Notes: a model not told the origin generated them from the sequence alone. 7,216 bases of DNA from JALSRD01 sp964476595 (GCA_964476595.1 CAYZCL010000080.1:1-7216); one strand, 5' to 3'. Shown: positions 1 through 5,646, counted from the first letter of the stretch. Made by a program: numbers and translations.

Positions 1-4
1 TTGC

Positions 5-33
5 TTGACAATATATCGACTGTCGTTTACGAA
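5..33 (+). promoter_or_regulatory. Candidate promoter with operator-like palindrome for padR-MFS unit
   Basis: A perfect -35 hexamer TTGACA lies at 5-10. A weak -10 candidate TACGAA lies at 28-33 after a 17-base spacer and matches the consensus at 3 of 6 positions. The spacer holds the inverted repeat CGAC-T-GTCG at 17-25, just after an AT-rich ATATAT run. A palindrome between -35 and -10 is where a self-regulating PadR repressor would be expected to bind. Transcription from this promoter would start near base 40, almost on the ATG at 41, so the message may be leaderless. The -35 is convincing; the -10 and the operator role are inferred. Confidence 0.4.
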
Positions 34-40
34 TTTCGTT

Positions 41-391
41 ATGAAGACGGAAGACAAGGCCGCCCTCGCCCGTGAAATCCTGCTGGGATTCTGGAAGGTC
101 CACATCCTGCACCACGCCGCCAGCGGGCCCGTGGTGGGACAGTGGATGCTGCAGGAACTGCGCCGCCACGGTTACGACGTAAGTCCGGGAACCATCTACC
201 CCCTGCTGCATCGCATGGAGCGTCGCGGCTGGCTGCGCTGCGAGGTGGATCCGGCGGCCGGGCCGCGCGCACGGCGACACTACTACCTGACCGGCAGGGG
301 GCGCGAAGTGCTGCACTTCCTCACCCGGCAGGTCGACGAACTGCACCGTGAAGTGGTCGAGGGGGGGCGGCAACACAACGGCAACCGCTAG
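41..391 (+). CDS. PadR-family winged-helix transcriptional regulator
   Basis: This 116-residue protein is predicted to be a cytoplasmic DNA-binding repressor. The PadR winged helix covers about residues 12-92. Its recognition-helix region, SPGTIYPLLHRMERRGWL (48-65), and the wing plus following helix, RRHYYLTGRGREVL (78-91), are typical of the family. The C-terminal helix (about 90-108) is short, as in the compact PadR-s2 type, and probably serves dimerisation. The frame also reads upstream to a TTG at base 5, but that codon lies inside a perfect -35 hexamer, so ATG 41 is preferred. No Shine-Dalgarno site precedes ATG 41, which fits a leaderless message. The gene sits 12 bases upstream of a transporter on the same strand, a common arrangement in which the PadR protein represses both genes and is released by a transported compound. 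The ligand cannot be told from the sequence. Confidence 0.88.
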   Translation: MKTEDKAALAREILLGFWKVHILHHAASGPVVGQWMLQELRRHGYDVSPGTIYPLLHRMERRGWLRCEVDPAAGPRARRHYYLTGRGREVLHFLTRQVDELHREVVEGGRQHNGNR

Positions 392-403
392 GAGAAAAAA
401 TCC

Positions 404-1597
404 ATGGAAAAGCCGGATCGGCAGCAAAACGCGTCCCGAAACGTCTTTTACCTCGGGCTGGTGTCGCTGTTCACGGATCTGTCCAGCCAGATGATCTACC
501 CGCTGGTGCCGGCCTTCCTGGCCGGTATGGGAGTTTCCAACACCATCATCGGCGTGATCGAGGGCGTGGCCGAGAGCACCGCCAGCCTGCTGCGCACCGT
601 CTTCGGCCGCTGGTCGGACCGCCTCGGCCGGCGCAAACTCTTTATCTTTGTCGGCTACGGGCTGTCGGCCGTCTCCAAGCCTTTCCTCTACCTGGCCCAC
701 TGCTGGCCCACGGTGCTGGCGGTGCGCTTTTCGGACCGCGTGGGCAAAGCCGTCCGCACACCGGCGCGCGACGCGCTCATCTCGACCTCGGTCTCCGCCA
801 AACGCAAGGGCCTGGCCTTCGGCTTCCACCGCGCCATGGACCGCACCGGCGCCATCGGCGGTCCGCTGCTGGCCATGCTGGTGCTGCACCTCTTCGCCGG
901 CCGCGCCGACAAGGTGCGCCTCGTTTTTCTTTTCTCCGTCATACCGGCCCTGCTGGCCCTGGTCTTCATTCTCTTCGCCAAAGAGACCGCCGCCCAGGTC
1001 AAGGCCCGGGATACCGGCAAGGCCAGCGGCATGGGCAGTCCGGCCTTCATCGTCTTCCTGGTGGCCTCCATACTCTTTTCGCTGGGCAACGCCTCCAACG
1101 CATTTCTCATCCTCAAGGCCCGCGAGGCCGGCCTGAGCATGGCCCTGGTGCCCGGCATCTGGGTGTTCTACAACGTCTTCTGCACCCTCTCCTCCCCGGT
1201 TTTCGGCACACTCTCGGACCGGATCGGCCGCTCGCCGGTGATCATGGCCTCCTTCATCTACTACGCAGTCGTGTACGCCCTGTTCGGCGTCTCGCAATCG
1301 CTGTGGCAGGTGTGGGCCCTGTTCGGGGCCTACGGCATCTACTACGGTCTCTCCGAAGGCGTTTTCCGGGCCTACATCGCCGACCTGGTGCAGCCGCAGC
1401 ACCGCGCCACGGCCTATGGCATCTTCAACACCGGTATCGGCCTGGCCCTGGTGCCGGCCTCGATCATCTTCGGCGCCATCTGGGACGCCTTCGGCAGCCG
1501 CTGGGCCTTCTTCACCTCGGCGGGCTTCAGCCTGCTGGGCTTCGGGGTCTTCATGATCAGCCTGCTGGTCAACTCCCGGCGACGCCGGGTGCGCTGA
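404..1597 (+). CDS. Major facilitator superfamily transporter, substrate unknown
   Basis: This 397-residue polytopic inner-membrane protein has the length and hydrophobic pattern of a 12-helix MFS carrier. The signature motif A in the loop between helices 2 and 3 is clear: GRWSDRLGRRK (68-78). Its second-half counterpart is GTLSDRIGR (268-276). Residues 110-126 (SDRVGKAVRTPARDALI) and 142-157 (HRAMDRTGAIGGPLLA) are strongly conserved in a bacterial MFS branch with no settled substrate. The latter holds a GxxGGP element resembling the motif C associated with drug/H+ antiporters. A good ribosome site AGGAG (390-394) overlaps the padR stop and lies 9 bases before the ATG. Transcriptional coupling to PadR suggests inducible efflux of a small molecule, but import cannot be excluded. 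The C-terminus ends in a basic tail (SRRRRVR). The MFS assignment is firm; the direction and substrate are not. Confidence 0.9.
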   Translation: MEKPDRQQNASRNVFYLGLVSLFTDLSSQMIYPLVPAFLAGMGVSNTIIGVIEGVAESTASLLRTVFGRWSDRLGRRKLFIFVGYGLSAVSKPFLYLAHCWPTVLAVRFSDRVGKAVRTPARDALISTSVSAKRKGLAFGFHRAMDRTGAIGGPLLAMLVLHLFAGRADKVRLVFLFSVIPALLALVFILFAKETAAQVKARDTGKASGMGSPAFIVFLVASILFSLGNASNAFLILKAREAGLSMALVPGIWVFYNVFCTLSSPVFGTLSDRIGRSPVIMASFIYYAVVYALFGVSQSLWQVWALFGAYGIYYGLSEGVFRAYIADLVQPQHRATAYGIFNTGIGLALVPASIIFGAIWDAFGSRWAFFTSAGFSLLGFGVFMISLLVNSRRRRVR

Positions 1598-1881
1598 GGG
1601 TCATGCCCCGGAGCGGGCGGCGTAACGGCACACGCAGGCGGAAATCGTTGCGGCGGCCACCTGTCCTATCCTGGAGAGGATACGCAGACCGGCATCCTCT
1701 TCGCCCCCTCATCGGTGTCCCCGACGATCTGTACCCGCAAGCAGACCGGGTCTTCATCAGGCGCCCGCCTGCGCAGTATTTCGCCCCTGCTTCCCGCGCT
1801 CGAGCGGCTTCGCCGCAACGTCTCTTGCGGTGCGGCAAATGAGCCCGCTTTTCCTTTCCAGGGTCTCGTGGAAAACTTTTC
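1598..1881. other. Noncoding stretch between the transporter and the histone-like gene
   Basis: No open frame here resembles a known protein or carries a ribosome site. Visible structure consists of three inverted repeats. The first is TATCC/GGATA around 1668-1683. The other two compete for the same bases: GCGGC/GCCGC (1804-1808/1812-1816) and CGCCGCAA/TTGCGGTG (1811-1818/1825-1832, one G-U pair). None is followed directly by a T-run, so I do not call a rho-independent terminator for the transporter. A 6-bp hairpin CCCGGC-GAC-GCCGGG (1575-1589) sits inside the last codons of the transporter gene, also without a T-run. Confidence 0.5.
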
Positions 1882-1909
1882 TTGAAACCGGTCAGCAAAG
1901 TATTATAAT
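1882..1909 (+). promoter_or_regulatory. Sigma70-type promoter of the histone-like gene
   Basis: TTGAAA at 1882-1887 and a perfect TATAAT at 1904-1909 are separated by 16 bases, in an AT-rich island within GC-rich sequence. Transcription would start near 1916, giving a leader of about 65 bases before the GTG start at 1982. This is the best promoter match in the window and implies high expression of the downstream basic protein, independent of the padR-MFS unit. Confidence 0.7.
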
Positions 1910-1981
1910 AATTCTCAACAAAAATAGGCAGGTGCCGATAGTTCCAACAACTTGTACTCATTTCACGAGAGGAGATTTGTC

Positions 1982-2431
1982 GTGGCGAAAACGCTCAACA
2001 AGAAATTGCAGGATGTGGCCGCCGAATTGAGAGAACTCACCCAGAAACTCGATGCGCTGATGAATGCCCTTGGCGTACTGGAAGATGCCGCCCCAGAAGC
2101 TTCCGGGAAACCCGCGAAAACGAAAACCGGGACCCGGAAGACTGCCGCGAAAAAGTCCCCGGCGAAGAAAACCGCATCCAAGAAGGCACCCACAACCAAG
2201 GCCGCCGCGCCCAAAAAAGCCGCCGCCAAAAAAGCCGCTCCCAAAAAGAAAGCCAAGACCGCACTGGATACCGTCCTGATGTTTATCGGCAGGACCAAGA
2301 AGGGTCTCGACACCGAGGCGCTGATGAAAAAGACCGGTTTCGACAGGAAAAAAGTTTCGAACGCCATCTACAAGCTGAAAAAACAGGGCAAAATCGTGGT
2401 GTCCGAACGTGGAAAATACCTCAAGGCATAA
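1982..2431 (+). CDS. Lysine-rich histone H1-like protein with C-terminal winged helix
   Basis: This 149-residue, very basic protein has three parts. Residues 1-36 form an amphipathic helix suited to coiled-coil dimerisation (LNKKLQDVAAELRELTQKL and following). Residues 43-93 are a low-complexity linker of AAKK, PAKK, SKKAP and PKKA units, like the tails of eukaryotic H1 and of bacterial AlgP, Hc1/Hc2 and BpH1. Residues 94-149 look like a small winged helix: helix TALDTVLMFIGR, helix DTEALMKKTG, recognition helix DRKKVSNAIYKLKKQG, then a wing KIVVSERGKYLKA. The expected role is nonspecific DNA binding and nucleoid organisation, with the winged helix possibly adding sequence or structure preference. 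The GTG at 1982 is chosen because GAGAGGAG (1967-1974) lies 7 bases upstream; the earlier TTG at 1952 has no such site. The gene has its own strong promoter. I do not recognise a named family for the full architecture. Confidence 0.85.
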   Translation: MAKTLNKKLQDVAAELRELTQKLDALMNALGVLEDAAPEASGKPAKTKTGTRKTAAKKSPAKKTASKKAPTTKAAAPKKAAAKKAAPKKKAKTALDTVLMFIGRTKKGLDTEALMKKTGFDRKKVSNAIYKLKKQGKIVVSERGKYLKA

Positions 2432-2445
2432 TGCTTTTCCACGAT

Positions 2446-2488
2446 GAGGGGTCGGGGGGAGACTTCCCTGGCCCCCTCTTCTCACCTT
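2446..2488 (+). terminator. Weak hairpin after the histone-like gene, possible terminator
   Basis: GAGGGG (2446-2451) pairs with CCCCTC (2473-2478). Additional G-C pairs form inside (GGGGA with TTCCC), with mismatches. The hairpin begins 14 bases after the stop codon. It is followed by a pyrimidine-rich stretch (TTCTCACCTTCC) rather than a true T-run, so its strength as a terminator is doubtful. Confidence 0.35.
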
Positions 2489-2806
2489 CCTGAAAACCTC
2501 CCCGGCTTTGTTCAGATACGGCGGGGCAGGGTTGCCGTTTACCGCCGTATTCCCTGCCGGATGGTAATGCGGTCGCCGGTGGGCGGAGCCTTGCGGATGG
2601 ACTCGATGCCCCGGTGTTGCGTTTCATCATGCCGTGAAACGGGTGTAGATATTCACCCGTTTCTGTTCGTATTGAAACGAGGATTCAGGCTTCTCGATGC
2701 AAACCGGAATCCGTCTCGACAAAGGAAGAAGCCTTATTCACCTGCACAGGCGCGTGGGCGGATTGACCTTTTGCGGTTTGGACGACATGCATCGCGACAC
2801 GCGGCG
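2479..2806. other. Convergent noncoding region rich in inverted repeats
   Basis: This region lies between the plus-strand histone-like gene and the minus-strand nitrilase, so transcripts converge here. I find no gene. Several inverted repeats are visible: ATACGGCGG/CCGCCGTAT (2516-2524/2542-2550) interleaved with GGCAGGG/CCCTGCC (2525-2531/2552-2558); GAAACGGGTG/CACCCGTTTC (2636-2645/2654-2663); and AGGCTTCT/AGAAGCCT (2687-2694/2727-2734). They may end or stabilise one or both converging messages. The long open frame on the plus strand that crosses this region is the antisense shadow of the nitrilase gene. Confidence 0.5.
2636..2663. repeat. Perfect 10-bp inverted repeat between converging genes
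   Basis: GAAACGGGTG (2636-2645) and CACCCGTTTC (2654-2663) form a perfect 10-bp stem with an 8-base AT-rich loop. Neither strand shows a T-run after the stem, so it is not a classical intrinsic terminator. Its place downstream of both converging genes makes a bidirectional 3'-end structure the simplest reading. A protein-binding palindrome is the alternative. Confidence 0.6.
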
Positions 2807-3616
2807 TTATACGGGGAAAAGGTCTTTCCGGCGATGATTCAACGCTGGAAAAGATGTCCTGATTTTCTCGATGGCCCCCCTGTCGATTTCCGCCAGCACC
2901 GTCGATACGCCGTCGGGAGCCTGGGCGACTACGATCCCCCAGGGATTGATGACCATGCTGCGGCCGAAACAAGTATGATCCGGTGGGGCGGGTCCCCACT
3001 GACCGGCAGCCGCCACCCAGCACAAGTTTTCTACCGCACGTGCCCGCAGGAGCAGTTCCCAATGGTCTCGTCCCGTTTGGAGCGTGAAGGCCGCAGGAAC
3101 CAGGATCACCTGCGCCCCCTGATCCGCCAAACGTCGATACAGCTCCGGGAAACGCAGGTCATAGCACGTGCTCATCCCAAACCGGATGTCACCGATGTCA
3201 AAGGTTACGACTTGATCGCCCGCCGTGATCCATTCGGATTCAAGGTACGTGAGGCCGCCGGGTATCACGACGTCAAAAAGGTGGATTTTGCGATATTTCG
3301 CCAAGGCCTCACCGGCACGATCAAAAACCACGCCGGTATTGTAAACACGATCGCCGTCCCTTTCCAGGTAACTTCCGACGTAAATATGCACCTTTAATTC
3401 ATTCGCTTTGCGATGAATGGCTGCCAGGCTCCCGGATGTATCCGGGGGCTCGGCATTTTCAGGCATGTGCGCATCGGGCCCCAGGAAGTTGAAATATTCG
3501 GGCAGCATGATCAACTGCGCGCCTTCAGCCGCCAGTTCGTCTATCAGTTCTAGCGCCGAAGCAATATTATCCTCTTTGTTATCCCGGGTGTTCATTTGGG
3601 CCAGTCCGATTTTCAT
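2807..3616 (-). CDS. Nitrilase-superfamily amidase, Nit1/Nit2-like
   Basis: This intact carbon-nitrogen hydrolase of about 270 residues is of typical length for the family and predicted cytoplasmic. The catalytic triad is complete (numbering from the first of two adjacent Met): Glu41 in MLPEYFNF, Lys111 in KYRKIHLFD and Cys152 in STCYDLRFPEL. The segment after the cysteine (GRDHWELLLRARAVEN, 183-198) resembles the Nit1/Nit2 branch, whose members hydrolyse deaminated glutathione or omega-amides of 2-oxo acids. A metabolite-repair amidase is therefore the best guess; the exact substrate is inferred. Two ATG codons are adjacent (3617-3619 and 3614-3616). The Shine-Dalgarno-like GGAGGG directly abuts the first, so the second ATG is the better start. 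The gene stands alone on the minus strand with no partner that would define a pathway. The downstream structure at 2636-2734 may end its message. Confidence 0.88.
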   Translation of the reverse strand: MKIGLAQMNTRDNKEDNIASALELIDELAAEGAQLIMLPEYFNFLGPDAHMPENAEPPDTSGSLAAIHRKANELKVHIYVGSYLERDGDRVYNTGVVFDRAGEALAKYRKIHLFDVVIPGGLTYLESEWITAGDQVVTFDIGDIRFGMSTCYDLRFPELYRRLADQGAQVILVPAAFTLQTGRDHWELLLRARAVENLCWVAAAGQWGPAPPDHTCFGRSMVINPWGIVVAQAPDGVSTVLAEIDRGAIEKIRTSFPALNHRRKDLFPV

Positions 3617-3842
3617 CATCCCTCCACCACATGAACAAATTCAGATAAGGCAATCGGTGCAAGAACAACCGACAGCGGGATCACGTGAGGCAAGGCCGCC
3701 GCCAGCCGATTTGCGAAATGCACCGGGGCCCCTTTCCACCGGTCCTCCGCCCGTTTTCCCAGGGTTCAATGAATCCAGGATGAGAATGGACGCTGTGGTC
3801 TTGTTTTCAAGAGGCGGGTTGAACCATACGCCACATGTGTGG

Positions 3843-4988
3843 ACGCCAACATAGAATACGACCGGTCCCTATTCAACCCCGGGCTACAGCCCCCCGTTGG
3901 CTATGAGGAAGAGCGGTTGACGAACAGGGTTTAAACCCGGGCGCCCGTTTTTGCCCGGCCATTGCAAACGGATGTCTTTACGCTGCCCGGCACCCTTTGC
4001 AATTTTCGGGGGCGCAACAAATCTTTCTTCTGCAGCTGATTTTTTCTCCCTGCGGCAACCCCGGAACGGACGCCGGCTTTTAAATCGGAATCGAGATTCC
4101 CCCCGGGATTCCGCTCCGGTGAATGCGAGGGTAAAAAGAAGATTTCGATCTGGTCCGCATGCTCCTGCAGCCAATGCCTGACGGCCTGACGATGGTGAAC
4201 ACTCAGGTTATTGAAAATGAGGAACACCTTCCTGTCAGTGCCTTTCACCAATCGCTCCATGAATTGGATCATCCTGCGCGAACGCATCTGATCCCTGCAG
4301 ATCATGAAGTGGACTTTCCCCTGGTTGGTGACGGAAGATATCACATGGACCCGGTCGCACCCGGAGGGCCGCAATGTCGCCGCGGGGCGGTCGCGGCCGG
4401 CATGGTTTCCGTCAAAGGAACGGTCGCAACAGCGTCCGCATACATCACCCCAGTGAATCACAGCTTTTTCTTGCCTGGCGCGCTTCTTGATTTCCGGATA
4501 GGCTTCTTCGAACCACTTTTCAGCCGCCTCGGGGTTCTGTCGGTGCGCCGGGATCAGGGGATCATCGGCGGTAAATCCCCATCGCCTCAGGTATTCGCCC
4601 ACAGTGCGGATGGGCATTTCGACAGACCAGCGCTGCCTGATCAGTTGCTGGACCGCAATCCGGGTCCACAGCGTAAAAGCCAAATTCAGCTGATCGGGGC
4701 ATTTGTCATATATGAGCCTTTGAACCTCTACTTCCTGGTCGGGCGTCAAGGTACGGCAGCTGCCATGCGGGCGCCCTCTCTTCTTGCATCGGATCGCCTT
4801 TGCTCCATCTTTTTTGTAGGCGCGCCACCATTTGCTCACGGTGGTTGGATAAACCCCGAGGGATTCGGCGATCTCTCTTTGCTTCATCCCCTTTTTGCAA
4901 AGTCGAATGGCCTGTCTTCTCAACGCCTGTTGGGCTTCCGGCTTAAGCCTGCGTGCATCCGAAATATCCATACACTTTTTGTTAGCAT
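3843..4988 (-). mobile_element. Decayed IS630-family insertion sequence
   Basis: The element is defined by an IS630-type transposase relic plus faint terminal inverted repeats. Reading inward, the right end (4988 down to 4971) is ATGCTAACAAAAAGTGTA and the left end (3843-3860) is ACGCCAACATAGAATACG. They agree at 10 of 18 positions, and 7 of the 8 differences are transitions, as expected of an old copy. The implied length of 1146 bp fits the family (about 1.1-1.2 kb). A TA dinucleotide, the usual IS630 target, lies at the right edge, but the left edge no longer shows it. The ends are inferred; the transposase homology is strong. Confidence 0.6.
3931..4971 (-). pseudogene. IS630-family transposase, open frame but catalytically dead
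   Basis: The 346-codon frame aligns over its whole length with IS630/Tc1-type DDE transposases. The N-terminal helix-turn-helix (about 24-56, KKGMKQREIAESLGVYPTTVSKWWRAY) is well kept, as are KKRGRPHGSCRTLTPDQE (63-80) and MPIRTVGEYLRRWGFT (119-134). The catalytic core is decayed. The first Asp survives (Asp176 in HWGDV, normally WGDE). The second is Asn254 in LIFNNLSVHH, where the family has LILDNLRVHH. The acidic residue of the usual SPELNPDE is replaced in SPERNPGG (284-291). The stretch 178-208 is also poorly conserved. The C-terminal part keeps DLKAGVRSGV (296-305) but drifts after about residue 320. No in-frame stop has arisen. A functional transposase is very unlikely; a DNA-binding protein made from the N-terminal part is possible but unsupported. 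The antisense plus-strand frame at 4159-5022 is a shadow. Confidence 0.85.
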
Positions 4989-5373
4989 AAAAGAATTGTC
5001 ATGGCTATCATTGCCGGATTAAATCCTGGTGAGTGCCCATCTCCACGCGGCGCTCCGGATGTCCATATCCCGAAAACGCCTGCTCTCTGGAATGCAAAAA
5101 AAGGTTCATCCGGGAATGGCGTACCTGAAGATTGAAAAAAAGAGAACGCCGAGGCCTTCCCTTACAACTGAATCGAGTAGGCCGAGGCTGTGACATCTCC
5201 CCATTCGGAGGAGCCGCTTTTTGTCCTGCCGGGCAGGCTGCCTGTTCGCCTTTCGAGGGATACCCGCCGGAGAAAGCCTCGAATCGTCAAAGCGGGATCT
5301 ACGACTGCGGACCCGATGGTTGATCCCGCCGACGGCGGGAGGTTACCCTCTGGGATTGGAAACATTGGAGACG
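4989..5373. other. Gene-free stretch with dense inverted repeats
   Basis: No protein-like frame with a ribosome site is seen between the IS relic and the tRNA terminator. Bases 4989-5185 look featureless. From about 5186 on, inverted repeats crowd together: CTCC/GGAG within GGCT/AGCC (around 5186-5217, then T5); CCTGCC-G-GGCAGG (5225-5237); TTCGAGG/CCTCGAA (5252-5258/5277-5283); GCGGGATC/GATCCCGC (5292-5299/5322-5329); and TCCCGCCG-A-CGGCGGGA (5324-5340). The last two share bases and are mutually exclusive. The region could hold a structured RNA or only relics of repeats; I recognise no known RNA family. Confidence 0.5.
5306..5340. repeat. tRNA-Asn-like repeat, copy distal to the tRNA 3' end
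   Basis: Bases 5307-5321 (GCGGACCCGATGGTT) are identical to 5443-5457 inside the tRNA-Asn gene, in the same orientation, and 18 of 20 bases match over 5304-5323. The repeat then continues with a GC-rich palindrome (ATCCCGCCGACGGCGGGA) that the tRNA lacks but the second copy at 5512-5543 partly shares. The tRNA-like part forms the loop of an 8-bp stem GCGGGATC/GATCCCGC. It corresponds to the 3' side of the anticodon arm, the variable loop and the start of the T stem. Confidence 0.65.
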
Positions 5374-5410
5374 AAAAAATGAAACCCGGCCTCCAAAAGG
5401 AGGCCGGGTT
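5374..5410 (-). terminator. Intrinsic terminator of tRNA-Asn
   Basis: A perfect 12-bp stem, AACCCGGCCTCC (5383-5394) with GGAGGCCGGGTT (5399-5410), has a 4-base loop. On the minus strand it is followed after three bases by six T residues (5379-5374). It begins 7 bases past the CCA end of the tRNA and is a textbook rho-independent terminator for it. Confidence 0.92.
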
Positions 5411-5417
5411 CTTATTT

Positions 5418-5493
5418 TGGCTCCCCAGCACGGACTCGAACCGCGGACCCGATGGTTAACAGCCATCTGCTCTACCAACTGAGCTACTGGGGA
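5418..5493 (-). tRNA. tRNA-Asn (anticodon GUU)
   Basis: This 76-base cloverleaf includes an encoded CCA. The acceptor stem pairs TCCCCAG with CTGGGGA, followed by the discriminator G and CCA. The D arm holds AGCTCAGTTGGTAGAGC. The anticodon arm is GATGG-CTGTTAA-CCATC, so the anticodon is GTT (Asn). The T arm is CGCGG-TTCGAGT-CCGTG (one G-U pair). It is transcribed on the minus strand with its own terminator. aspS lies upstream on the same strand, with about 150 bases between them. Confidence 0.97.
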
Positions 5494-5504
5494 TTATGTC
5501 TTTC

Positions 5505-5552
5505 CAGTCCCTGCGGCCCGATGGTTAATCCCGCCGCCGGGGACTGTTTTTT
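5505..5552. repeat. tRNA-Asn-like repeat folded into a hairpin 5' of the tRNA
   Basis: Bases 5512-5543 repeat the element found at 5306-5340. Over the first 26 columns there are 24 identities, one gap and one transition. It includes the tRNA-like core GCGG-CCCGATGGTTAA, which matches tRNA bases 5443-5459 with a single gap. Here it sits inside a hairpin: CAGTCCC/GGGACTG (5505-5511/5540-5546) plus GCGGC/GCCGC (5513-5517/5533-5537). Six T residues follow on the plus strand (5547-5552), so as DNA it has terminator form for plus-strand transcription, although no plus-strand gene leads into it. On the minus strand it lies in the leader just upstream of the mature tRNA 5' end. Confidence 0.65.
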
Positions 5553-5561
5553 GAACTTGTT

Positions 5562-5590
5562 TAGATAATGTTGAATCAGGTTGAAGTCAA
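5562..5590 (-). promoter_or_regulatory. Candidate promoter for tRNA-Asn
   Basis: Reading the minus strand, TTGACT (5590-5585) is followed after 17 bases by TATCTA (5567-5562). The -35 is strong and the -10 only fair (3 of 6). Transcription would start near 5555, giving a leader of about 60 bases that contains the hairpin at 5505-5546 before the mature tRNA. Read-through from aspS is an alternative or additional source. T-rich runs lie between the aspS stop and this promoter, but no convincing hairpin precedes them. Confidence 0.45.
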
Positions 5591-5646
5591 GCAAAAAATA
5601 AGACTGTTTAAAAAAAATTTCAAGTGCTCCCGGTGGTGAACAGGGA

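Noticed and set aside
1963..2367. Minus-strand hydrophobic open frame of 134 codons
   Set aside because: It is the complement of the lysine/alanine-rich histone-like gene; AAA/AAG read in reverse gives Phe/Leu, which imitates membrane helices.
2621..2678. CRISPR-like repeat (blocks beginning GTTTC and ending ATTGAAAC or GTGAAAC)
   Set aside because: The two blocks differ inside, the spacing is only 18 bases, there is no third copy and no cas gene.
2444..3397. Plus-strand open frame of 317 codons
   Set aside because: It lies mostly antisense to the well-supported nitrilase gene, has no family-like sequence and no ribosome site; it is a GC-rich shadow frame.
4159..5022. Plus-strand open frame of 287 codons
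   Set aside because: It is antisense to the IS630 transposase relic, with no recognisable domain.
5001..5132. 43-codon plus-strand frame starting ATG next to the IS end
   Set aside because: There is no Shine-Dalgarno site, no recognisable sequence and no second line of evidence.
5380..5459. Small plus-strand frame with GGAG upstream of ATG (26 codons)
   Set aside because: It runs antisense through the tRNA terminator and the tRNA-Asn gene itself; this is a well-known type of annotation artefact.
5306..5493. Integrated island bounded by tRNA-Asn and an attachment-site repeat
   Set aside because: Only the tRNA terminator lies between the tRNA and the repeat, and no integrase or cargo is present; at most it is a relic.
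5600..5646. Intrinsic terminator for aspS
   Set aside because: T-runs are present on the minus strand after the stop, but only a 4-bp TCCC/GGGA stem precedes them, too far from the T-run to support a call.
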